From assembly GCF_003732705.1 (NCBI RefSeq), contig NZ_MOBR01000008.1:248001-312000 (forward strand): DNA of 64,000 bases, given 5' to 3'. This DNA is from Pseudomonas frederiksbergensis. GTDB lineage: Bacteria; Pseudomonadota; Gammaproteobacteria; Pseudomonadales; Pseudomonadaceae. Positions 54,352 to 62,457 of the stretch are shown piece by piece; position 1 is the stretch's first letter, and each line of letters begins with the position of its first letter. Both the position numbers and the translations under genes were made by a program. Under the pieces are notes generated by a model. That model worked only from the letters and a program-made list of their open reading frames with translations. It was not told the DNA's origin and did no database searches.

Positions 54352-55344
54352 ATGCTCCACTCCCACCTCACCACCCTCAACGCCGTCTCCCTGGTGCTCA
54401 ATGCCTTCAAGGCTGACGGCCCGGCCCAAGACGAATTGCTGGCCGGCAGCGGCATCAGTGCGGCGGATCTGAGCCGGGCGGACACGCGCATCACCACCAA
54501 TCAGGAGATGCAGGTCTGCGCTAACGCGGTCGCGCTCAAGCGTGACATTGGCCTGGAACTGGGTCGGCGGATGCACGTTTCGTCCTACGGCATGCTCGGT
54601 TATGCGCTGCTCACCAGTGCCACCTTCGGTGACGCTTTGCGCTTGGCGATTCGTTATCCGGCGCTGTTGGGAACACTTTTCGAGCTGAGCCTGGACGACG
54701 ATGGCGAACGCATCTGGTTCGTCGCTGCTGATTACCGGGAGAACCCGGCAATGGCGGTGTTCAACGCCGAGTTTTGCCTGGTGTCATTGAAAGTCATCTG
54801 CGACGACCTGCTGGGCCACCCGCTGCCACTGCTGGCTGCGCGCTTCGAACACGCGGCGCCTGACTATCAGGCGACCTACGCCGAGCACTTCCATTGCCCA
54901 CTGAACTTCGAGGCGCGGGACAACGCGTTTGCCTTCGACCGAAGTTGGCTCGACCAACCGTTGCCCCTGGCCGACGTCATCACCCATCAAGCCATGGCCG
55001 AACGCTGCCGCAAGCAGAACACCGAATTCACCGGGCGTCAGGCATGGCTGGGGCGCATCCGCCAGCTATTGAAAGCGCAACTGAATGCCGCGCCCGGGCT
55101 CGACGGTTTGGCCGAGCAGATGAATTGCTCGGCGCGCACCCTGCGCCGGCATCTCAAGGACCTGGGCTGCAGCTATCAGGAATTGCTCGATGAGCTGCGG
55201 TTTGAGCAGGCCAAGCAGATGCTCTGCGAGGATCAGTTGCCGATCTACCGCATCGCCGAAGCGCTGGGGTTCAGCGAGACCGCGAGCTTCCGCCATGCGT
55301 TTGTGCGCTGGAGTGGCGTGGCGCCGAGCCAGTTCCGCCCTTAG
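54352..55344 (+). CDS. AraC-family transcriptional regulator
   Basis: The 330-residue protein has an N-terminal ligand-type domain (Arabinose_bd-like, about 15-190) and a C-terminal AraC HTH pair (about 235-330: GLAEQMNCSARTLRRHLKDL and IYRIAEALGFSETASFRHAF). The ATG at 54352 follows GGAAG; the TTG at 54316 is less likely. It is upstream of the polyamine-related genes on the same strand and may regulate them. Confidence 0.9.
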   Translation: MLHSHLTTLNAVSLVLNAFKADGPAQDELLAGSGISAADLSRADTRITTNQEMQVCANAVALKRDIGLELGRRMHVSSYGMLGYALLTSATFGDALRLAIRYPALLGTLFELSLDDDGERIWFVAADYRENPAMAVFNAEFCLVSLKVICDDLLGHPLPLLAARFEHAAPDYQATYAEHFHCPLNFEARDNAFAFDRSWLDQPLPLADVITHQAMAERCRKQNTEFTGRQAWLGRIRQLLKAQLNAAPGLDGLAEQMNCSARTLRRHLKDLGCSYQELLDELRFEQAKQMLCEDQLPIYRIAEALGFSETASFRHAFVRWSGVAPSQFRP

Positions 55345-55348
55345 CGCT

Positions 55349-55451
55349 GATCGTTCCCACGCTCCCGCGTGGGAATGCAGCCCGTGACGCTCCGCGTCAC
55401 TGGACGCGGAGCGTCCCTAGAGGCATTCCCACGCGGAGCGTGGGAACGATC
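55349..55451. repeat. Long nested palindromic repeat unit, copy 5
   Basis: A 103-bp GATC-bounded unit. Its outer left arm carries CTCCC rather than CTC, a one-base insertion. It lies immediately after the AraC stop and before the promoter of the polyamine operon. Confidence 0.85.
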
Positions 55452-55618
55452 AGCCACGGGTTCTGCGTCATTCGAGGGCACTGTCGCGCCAATAAGGGGC
55501 GAATTTCGGTCAGATCTTTTGGCCACATTAATCCCCTTTTGGCCTTTCCTGCCGTTCTCCGAAACGCCGCGCACCGCAAGACTGTGTTCAACCGAATCAG
55601 CCTGCGGAGAACAAGAAA

Positions 55619-56650
55619 ATGCTGACGATCTACTCGGACGATCACCACCTGCACCACGGTCGTTGTGAATTGATGGACGGGCAGCTAATGCCCTGCTTCG
55701 AAATGCCTTCCCGTGCCGATCACGTTCTACAGCGCGTGCAAGACCGCGACCTCGGCCCGGTGGAAGTGCCAAAGGATTTCGGCCTCGAGCCGATCGCGCG
55801 CATCCACGACCGCGACTACCTGGATTTCTTCAAAGGTGCCTGGGCGCGCTGGACCGAGTTCAACACCGACGGCGACTTGCTGCCCTACACCTGGCCGGCC
55901 CGCACCCTGCGCCGGATCAAACCCACCAGCCTGCACGGCCAGCTCGGCTATTACAGCTTCGACGGCGGCGCGCCGATCACCGCCGGCACCTGGCAAGCGG
56001 CGTACAGCGCAGCGCAAGTGGCGTTGACCGCCCAAGCCGCGATCCAGCGTGGCGCCCGCAGTGCCTTCGCCTTGTGCCGTCCACCGGGACACCATGCCGC
56101 CAGCGACTTGATGGGGGGTTATTGCTACCTCAACAACGCCGCCATCGCCGCCCAGGCCTTCCTCGATCAGGGTCATAAAAAGGTCGCGATCCTCGACGTC
56201 GATTACCACCACGGCAACGGCACCCAATCGATTTTCTACGCACGCAGCGACGTGCTGTTCACCTCGATCCACGGCCACCCGGAAGCCGAATTCCCATTCT
56301 TCCTCGGCTATGAAGACGAGCTCGGTGAAGGCCCCGGCGAAGGCTTCAACTTCAACTACCCGTTGCCCGCAGGTTCCGGCTGGGACACCTGGAGCGCCGC
56401 GCTGGACCAGGCTTGCCAGGAAATCGAAAAGTACGGCGCCAACATCATCGTCGTGTCCCTGGGCGTGGACACATTCAAGGACGATCCAATCTCCCAATTC
56501 AAGCTCGACAGCCCGGATTACCTGGCCATGGGCGCGCGCATCGCGAGGCTCGGCAAGCCGACGCTGTTCGTGATGGAAGGCGGTTACGCGGTAGAAGAAA
56601 TCGGCATCAACGCCGTGAACGTTCTCGAAGGTTTTGAAAGCGCCCAATGA
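55619..56650 (+). CDS. aphA: Acetylpolyamine amidohydrolase-like (histone deacetylase family)
   Basis: The 343 residues have the class IIb-like histone deacetylase core: CRPPGHHA (catalytic His pair), ILDVDYHHGNGTQ (zinc-binding Asp and His), GVDTFKDDP (zinc Asp), and EGGYAVEEIG. Pseudomonas homologues next to a polyamine-binding protein (PA1409) deacetylate acetylputrescine and acetylcadaverine, so that substrate is inferred here. A GGAG site precedes the start. It is 12 bp upstream of the binding-protein gene, so the two form an operon. Confidence 0.9.
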   Translation: MLTIYSDDHHLHHGRCELMDGQLMPCFEMPSRADHVLQRVQDRDLGPVEVPKDFGLEPIARIHDRDYLDFFKGAWARWTEFNTDGDLLPYTWPARTLRRIKPTSLHGQLGYYSFDGGAPITAGTWQAAYSAAQVALTAQAAIQRGARSAFALCRPPGHHAASDLMGGYCYLNNAAIAAQAFLDQGHKKVAILDVDYHHGNGTQSIFYARSDVLFTSIHGHPEAEFPFFLGYEDELGEGPGEGFNFNYPLPAGSGWDTWSAALDQACQEIEKYGANIIVVSLGVDTFKDDPISQFKLDSPDYLAMGARIARLGKPTLFVMEGGYAVEEIGINAVNVLEGFESAQ

Positions 56651-56662
56651 GGAATTAGAACA

Positions 56663-57763
56663 ATGAACAGACTCAAGCGTTTTATCGCTCCAGCCCTGTG
56701 CGCCACGCTGCTCAGCGGCGCCGTGCACGCCGAAGAACGAACGTTGCGCGTCTACAACTGGTTCGACTACATCACCCCCAAAGCCCTGGACGATTTCAAG
56801 GCGCAGAACACCCAGACCAAACTGGTCTACGACATCTTCGACACCAACGAAGCCCTGGAGGCCAAGCTGCTGACCGGCAACTCCGGCTACGACGTAGTGG
56901 TGCCGTCCAACGTGTTCCTCGCCAAGCAGATCGAAGCCGGGGTGTTCCAGCCGCTGGACCGCAGCAAGTTGCCGAACTGGAACCACCTCGATCCGAAGCT
57001 GATGAAGCTGATCGAGGCCAACGATCCGGGCAACAAATTCGCCGTGCCCTACATGTACGGCACCATCCTGATCGGCTTCAACCCGGACAAGGTCAAGGCT
57101 GCCCTGGGCGCCGACGCGCCGGTGGACAGTTGGGACCTGATCTTCAAGGAAGAGAACATCAGCAAGCTCAAGCAGTGCGGCGTCGCCCTGCTCGACTCGC
57201 CATCGGAGATCCTGCCGCTGGCCCTGCAACACCTCGGCCTGGACCCCAACAGCAAAAAGCCTGCGGACTACGACAAGGCCGAAGCGCTGTTGATGAAGAT
57301 TCGTCCGTACGTCACCTACTTCCATTCCTCCAAATACATGGCCGACATCGCCAACGGTGACATCTGCGTCGCGGTCGGTTATTCCGGCAGCTTCTCCCAG
57401 GCCGCCAACCGCGCCAAGGAAGCGAAGAATGGCGTGGTCGTCGATATGCGCCTGCCGAAAGAAGGCGCGCCGATCTGGTTCGACATGCTCGCGATTCCCA
57501 AAGGCGCGAAGAACACGGAAGACGCCTACACCTTTATCAATTACCTGCTGCAACCCCAGGTGATTGCGCCGGTCAGCGATTTCGTTGGCTACCCGAACCC
57601 GAATAAAGACGCCACAGAACTGGTCGACCCGGCGATCCGCAACAACCCGAATCTGTACCCGACCGAGTCGGCAATGGGCACGCTCTATACCCTGCAACCG
57701 CTGCCGCGCGATGCTGAACGCGCGCGGACCCGGGCCTGGACCAAGATCAAATCCGGGACCTGA
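56663..57763 (+). CDS. Polyamine ABC transporter substrate-binding protein (PotF/SpuD-like)
   Basis: The 366-residue periplasmic protein has a signal peptide (about 1-23, ending SGAVHA) and the PotF opening LRVYNWFDYI with YDIFDTNEALEAKLL, which includes ligand residues of the family. It binds putrescine- or spermidine-like compounds. No permease or ATPase genes adjoin it, so it is an orphan binding protein or uses a distant transporter. It follows the deacetylase gene by 12 bp and ends at a strong terminator. Confidence 0.92.
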   Translation: MNRLKRFIAPALCATLLSGAVHAEERTLRVYNWFDYITPKALDDFKAQNTQTKLVYDIFDTNEALEAKLLTGNSGYDVVVPSNVFLAKQIEAGVFQPLDRSKLPNWNHLDPKLMKLIEANDPGNKFAVPYMYGTILIGFNPDKVKAALGADAPVDSWDLIFKEENISKLKQCGVALLDSPSEILPLALQHLGLDPNSKKPADYDKAEALLMKIRPYVTYFHSSKYMADIANGDICVAVGYSGSFSQAANRAKEAKNGVVVDMRLPKEGAPIWFDMLAIPKGAKNTEDAYTFINYLLQPQVIAPVSDFVGYPNPNKDATELVDPAIRNNPNLYPTESAMGTLYTLQPLPRDAERARTRAWTKIKSGT

Positions 57764-57778
57764 TAGTCGCCACATAGA

Positions 57779-57807
57779 AGACCCGCCCTCGCGCGGGTCT
57801 TTTTTTT
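57779..57807 (+). terminator. Terminator of the polyamine operon
   Basis: An 8-bp stem AGACCCGC/GCGGGTCT with a 6-base loop is followed by a T-run, starting 16 bp after the binding-protein stop. Confidence 0.92.
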
Positions 57808-57888
57808 GCCTGCGATAAATAATTACCACCTGAACCTGCGTCACGTTTCTTACCGTCGGTGCCCGCCCCCGGTCACAAGGAAACGACC

Positions 57889-60800
57889 ATGACGCCGACG
57901 CCCACGCCTCAAAGCGCCACCACCTTGCTTCAGGAAAAGAGCGCGCTGATCTCTCAGACCAACCAAGGTCCCGGCCTCAAGGAAGTCGGCGCAAAACTGT
58001 TGCGCGATGCCTTGAGCCAGCAGTACCCGGAACTGGCGATTAATCCGGATCGCACCTTGATCGTCACGCCCCGATGGCAGGCATCAGGCGACTCACTGAT
58101 CAGCCTTGCGCCCCACGTCGAGACGCTGACCGTGGCGCTGATCCGCCAGAGCAAGTCCTCGACAGTCGCCAATTTCATCGAGGGCGAGCACTTCCTGACC
58201 CTGACGCCCCTGAGCCAATCCCCCGTGCAATTGGCCGTCAGCATCGAAGACATCGCCAACCTGTTGAATACCTTCGCACCGCTGCTGTACATCGAATTCC
58301 AGCGACAGCAACTCGATTACTGGAATGAGCCGGTCAACGAAAAGCCCCGCTGGCATGAGCTGAGCGACACCTTGAGAAAGGCCCTGAACCTGCAGCAAGT
58401 CAAAGGCTGGACGGCTGATCAGTGCGAAGTCGCCCGCGCTGTTTCCACACACCCGGACAAGGCTGAGCGGGCTCAAGCAAATACCACGATCCCGGGCATT
58501 CAAGCCTGCCTGATCGATATCGACTACAACGCGCCGGACAATTCGCGCCACCTGCTGCTGGGCGGGGCGATCGTCCTGAAAGCCACGCACGCATCCCGTG
58601 ACATGCTGTTGCTGTACTCCATCGAAGGCGGCTACGAAGCGTTCGAGTCCCTGCAGACCTTGAGCGATTCATTGCCGGCACGAATCGGCATGGAAAATAC
58701 CGGGCAGTCCTTGCAATGGCGGCTGTTCGAACCAGACGGCAGCATCTTCGACTACATGGCCTGGGCGCTGATTGCCGGTCAGATTGAGGCTATCGCGGCG
58801 CTCAAATCGGACCCCGACTCGCCACATGCTCTTTTGGCTCCCGGCACCCGTGGTGTCGGCCATATCAGCGACGAGGAAAAAAGACACCTCGACCAACTGC
58901 AGGCAGCGATTCCCGATTGGCTCGCGAACGCCTCGGCCGCCGACTTACAAGCGTACGGACATTACTTGTCGAACCAGGGCCTGCTGCGCAACGCCTCCGG
59001 CCTCAATGACATCAAGCTGATCGCCGATTACGCCCAGGAGCAGATGCGCAACGCCATCGTCACAGACCGACTGGCGCTTCACGGCAACGATGCCGCCAAT
59101 CTGCCGCTCGATGAATTGCAGATCACCGTCACCAACAGCTTTACCGTCGGCGTCTTCACCCTGCCCAACCCACACGATGTCCAGGTTGAAACCCTCGGCG
59201 AGTTCGCCCTGCAGAACACCGCGCCTTACCAGGCCGAATTGACCTTCAAGGACAACCAGCCCTGCCCCGAATGGCTCACCGTTGCCTACCTCGTGGACAT
59301 GGCGCAGCAGGTCAACGTCGGCAAACGTTATCCGGCAATGCTCAAAACCAGACTGATCGACGACCCCGCCGAGGCCGCGCGCCAGCAACAACGCTACGTC
59401 AGCCTGCTGCCTGATCTGCTGCGGCTCAAAGCCCTGGAATGCAAACTGCAAAATGAGTGCGGCGTGGACGACACCGGTTATCGCTACGTCTGCGAGCTGA
59501 TGGAGACCGCCCAGGGCCGCCCGCCCAAACACCCGCTCAACATCGTCGTCCGCCCGCTGAGCTTTGTTCCCCGGCATCGCTTGCTGTCCACAGGCGACAC
59601 CGTGGCGAACATGTTCATCATCGGCCCGCGCCATCCACACAGAGGGCCGAGCCTGCTCTATCGACCTGCGCTGGAGCAGCCGTTGCTGCAATTCACCTCG
59701 CTGCAAAACATGATTTACGCTTTCCACCAACCGGGTGAATTACGAGACTCGGTGTTGGCCTGGCTGCCGACACCTGCCCTCGGCTTTGAGTATTCACAGT
59801 ATGTGTTTCCGGTCGGCCTGCCTTCACCGTGGCTGGCGACGGAAACGGGCGTCGAACAGTTGCTGAATCTCGACTTGAGCGGCCCGATCAGCCTGGGCAC
59901 AGAGGCAATCACCGACGATCTGCTCCCGACATTGTTCGCCAGTAACGCCAACACGCTGGTCGAACAAGCGGACCGTCAGTCCCTGTCCAACGGCGAGCGC
60001 CGCTGGGCGCTGCTGCGGGACGGCGGCTGGGCGATTTTCAATGTGGCGTCGACTTTTTTGACCGGTCCGGTGGGCACCGCCGCGTGGGTCTGGCAAAGCA
60101 TCGGCCAATTGCAGCAGGGACTGGAGGCGCGTGAGCGTGGGGACAGCCTGGTGGAATGGACGTCCCTGGGGGATGTGCTGATGACATTGGGCATGCTCCT
60201 GATTCATCGGGCCAGCCTGCGCCGTACCACCGAAGGCATCGGCTATTCACGCAGCAAACGGAAAAACGCCCCGGCCCAGCCTCCAACATCGCGTCCGCTG
60301 CCCGCGCCAACCGTCATCACACTGGACGCTACCGTGCTGTCCGGTGAGCTGCCCGCCGGTCATGACACCGAGCTGGAAGCGGGAGCATCGATCCCACGAC
60401 GCACGCCCTCGGCGCTGGGGGTTTACCTGGACACCCTGAAAGTCAGTGCGCCGGACATGAGCGATGAAGACCTGGCCATTATCAACATCACACCGCCGCA
60501 CCTGTACCAACTCAAGGACAAGCAATACGCCAGGGCTGGTCATCGCTGGTTTCAGGTACTGGTCAATGACGATGAGCAAGTGGTGATCTTCAACCCGAAA
60601 GACCCCTCGCGGGGCGGCCCGTTGTTGACCCATGACCGACAGGGCAACTGGTACGTGGACACGCGATTGCGCCTGCGCGGTGGGGGCCTGAAGAGTCGTC
60701 TGAAAAACATTCAGCTGGAAAAGGGCCAGCGCAAGGATGCGTTGCAGGCCAAGCTGCATGCGTTCAAAAGGCGCGAAGGCGCGATCCTGGCAGAAGTCAG

Positions 60801-62457
60801 AACACTGCAGGAAAAACTCATGCGCGCCAACGGCGATCAGTTCGACAGCGAGGCCAAAGTGCTGGGCGACCGGCTCGAAGTGTTGATCGACGATCATCGA
60901 GAAGCCCTGGAGCAATTGCACGAGTGGCGCGAACTCGGTGGCACATTCGGTTATGCCTATGACCTGCTACGCCTTACGACCCTGCTGGAAAAGCACCTGG
61001 CGTTGTGGTTCTCACTCAAAAGCAACGACTACTCGCAAACCATCGCTCCGTTCACAGGCGAAGGCGTACTCAACCCGGAGCTACCGGTCGGCAGCAATCT
61101 GGTGGCGGTGAAAAAAGCGATCGAATTGAGCCACGGGATCATCGAGCGGCTCGCGCTGGCCCACAAAGCCCTGGATGACCTCAAGGTCTTGGGCAGAGCC
61201 GCGCTCGAATCGTCCCAGGCCATTCGCAAACTGCTGCCTCAGTACAGTGCCCTGGATTACAAAGCCAATGAAATCGGCCTGGCGTACGAACTGTGCGTAA
61301 AAGAACAGACCAGCGCGCAAATGCCACAGGCACGGGGCGCCGTGGCGAACATCGTTGTTGAAGCCGCCGAGGCCAGTCAAAAACTGGCCGATATCGACAA
61401 CGCCCCGCCGCTGGAGCAAACCGCCGAACAACGCATCGAGGCGCTGACGCCTTTGCTGGACGCTTTTGCCGACACACTCCAGCGTATCGACGACCTGCCG
61501 GCGCAATTCCCCGACATGACGCACCCCGAGGCATTGCTTCGTTTGCAGACACTGATCAAGGAGTTCCAGACCCTGGCACAAGCCCGGCTGTATGCGTCAC
61601 TGCCCGAGAACGAACTGCTTTTTGAAGCGGAACCCAACACCCCGGTCGCAGGCCCGTCCTATCAACCCGGCAAGGTCACGAAAACCCGCCCGCGAGATGC
61701 CCTGCCCGCCAGTGAGCCGGTGCCTGAAGCGGCAACCTTCAAGAAGCTCGTGCCGAAAAGTGAAGCGCCGCGCAAACCGGTAAGGGCCGACATTGATGTC
61801 ATCGCCGACGGGCTGGAACTGAATCTCGACCTGGACAGTTTCATCGCCCGCACCCGCGAGGATGCGCAACGGGCCAACCGGATTCCGGCCGACATGCAGC
61901 ACCTGTTCGATTCCCAGGCACTCAAATACGAAGCGGAATCCGCCGCCGTCGAAACCGCCTCGGCGAACATTCGCGCGGCCACCGGCGTGCCACCGCCCGT
62001 CGTCGCGTTGAGCCGGGAATTACGCGACGCCGCCGCCCGACTGCGCAGCACCGGCATCAGTGTGCGTGCCGCCATGCTGAAGCAACGCAAACCACGCCTG
62101 GCGTATTTCCAGTGGTTGCATGAGAACGGCCAGATCGGGCTGGTGCGTAACCCACAAGGGCGCATCAAGACCAAGTCCAGGGGCGACTACTTCCAGGAGT
62201 ACCGGATACTCGACACCACGCACAACGATCAGCCGCTGTGGGTCGCGCATTTTCACTACGACGCGCTTAACAGCCCTGCCGCCCACCCCACCGCGGCGCA
62301 TCTGAAAATCGCCGACAGTTACCTGGCAACACTCGACCCCGCGCTGCGCCAACGACTGACGTCGGTTGAACCGGTTGACTACGTGTTTCGCCGGATCAGC
62401 GACCCGGCCCGCGCCCTGTTTATCGCCCTGGAGCCTGCGGCGCCGCCCGTTGCCTAG
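57889..62457 (+). CDS. Very large dermonecrotic-toxin-like protein (DUF6543 type)
   Basis: The 1522-residue protein has no signal peptide. The order of visible parts is an N-terminal region (1-560); a hydrophobic stretch near 700-760 (GGWAIFNVASTFLTGPVGTA, then GDVLMTLGMLLI); a long charged coiled-coil-like section (about 935-1035, Lys/Glu/Leu-rich); further helical sequence to about 1235; and a C-terminal domain of about 140 residues ending with HFHYDALNSPAAH and DYVFRRIS. These resemble the DUF6543 'dermonecrotic toxin' proteins common in pseudomonads; I judge this from memory of the C-terminal pattern. No catalytic residues are assigned. An AAGGAAA site sets the start. It ends in CTAG shared with the opposite gene. 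Confidence 0.7.
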   Translation: MTPTPTPQSATTLLQEKSALISQTNQGPGLKEVGAKLLRDALSQQYPELAINPDRTLIVTPRWQASGDSLISLAPHVETLTVALIRQSKSSTVANFIEGEHFLTLTPLSQSPVQLAVSIEDIANLLNTFAPLLYIEFQRQQLDYWNEPVNEKPRWHELSDTLRKALNLQQVKGWTADQCEVARAVSTHPDKAERAQANTTIPGIQACLIDIDYNAPDNSRHLLLGGAIVLKATHASRDMLLLYSIEGGYEAFESLQTLSDSLPARIGMENTGQSLQWRLFEPDGSIFDYMAWALIAGQIEAIAALKSDPDSPHALLAPGTRGVGHISDEEKRHLDQLQAAIPDWLANASAADLQAYGHYLSNQGLLRNASGLNDIKLIADYAQEQMRNAIVTDRLALHGNDAANLPLDELQITVTNSFTVGVFTLPNPHDVQVETLGEFALQNTAPYQAELTFKDNQPCPEWLTVAYLVDMAQQVNVGKRYPAMLKTRLIDDPAEAARQQQRYVSLLPDLLRLKALECKLQNECGVDDTGYRYVCELMETAQGRPPKHPLNIVVRPLSFVPRHRLLSTGDTVANMFIIGPRHPHRGPSLLYRPALEQPLLQFTSLQNMIYAFHQPGELRDSVLAWLPTPALGFEYSQYVFPVGLPSPWLATETGVEQLLNLDLSGPISLGTEAITDDLLPTLFASNANTLVEQADRQSLSNGERRWALLRDGGWAIFNVASTFLTGPVGTAAWVWQSIGQLQQGLEARERGDSLVEWTSLGDVLMTLGMLLIHRASLRRTTEGIGYSRSKRKNAPAQPPTSRPLPAPTVITLDATVLSGELPAGHDTELEAGASIPRRTPSALGVYLDTLKVSAPDMSDEDLAIINITPPHLYQLKDKQYARAGHRWFQVLVNDDEQVVIFNPKDPSRGGPLLTHDRQGNWYVDTRLRLRGGGLKSRLKNIQLEKGQRKDALQAKLHAFKRREGAILAEVRTLQEKLMRANGDQFDSEAKVLGDRLEVLIDDHREALEQLHEWRELGGTFGYAYDLLRLTTLLEKHLALWFSLKSNDYSQTIAPFTGEGVLNPELPVGSNLVAVKKAIELSHGIIERLALAHKALDDLKVLGRAALESSQAIRKLLPQYSALDYKANEIGLAYELCVKEQTSAQMPQARGAVANIVVEAAEASQKLADIDNAPPLEQTAEQRIEALTPLLDAFADTLQRIDDLPAQFPDMTHPEALLRLQTLIKEFQTLAQARLYASLPENELLFEAEPNTPVAGPSYQPGKVTKTRPRDALPASEPVPEAATFKKLVPKSEAPRKPVRADIDVIADGLELNLDLDSFIARTREDAQRANRIPADMQHLFDSQALKYEAESAAVETASANIRAATGVPPPVVALSRELRDAAARLRSTGISVRAAMLKQRKPRLAYFQWLHENGQIGLVRNPQGRIKTKSRGDYFQEYRILDTTHNDQPLWVAHFHYDALNSPAAHPTAAHLKIADSYLATLDPALRQRLTSVEPVDYVFRRISDPARALFIALEPAAPPVA

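Noticed and set aside
28531..55451. Palindromic repeats as insertion sequences
   Set aside because: They are 59-111 bp with no transposase frame and no target duplications that I can see. REP-type non-autonomous elements fit better.
55727..57844. A 705-codon minus-strand frame opposite the polyamine genes
   Set aside because: It is an antisense artefact of codon bias with no motif, and it crosses a terminator.
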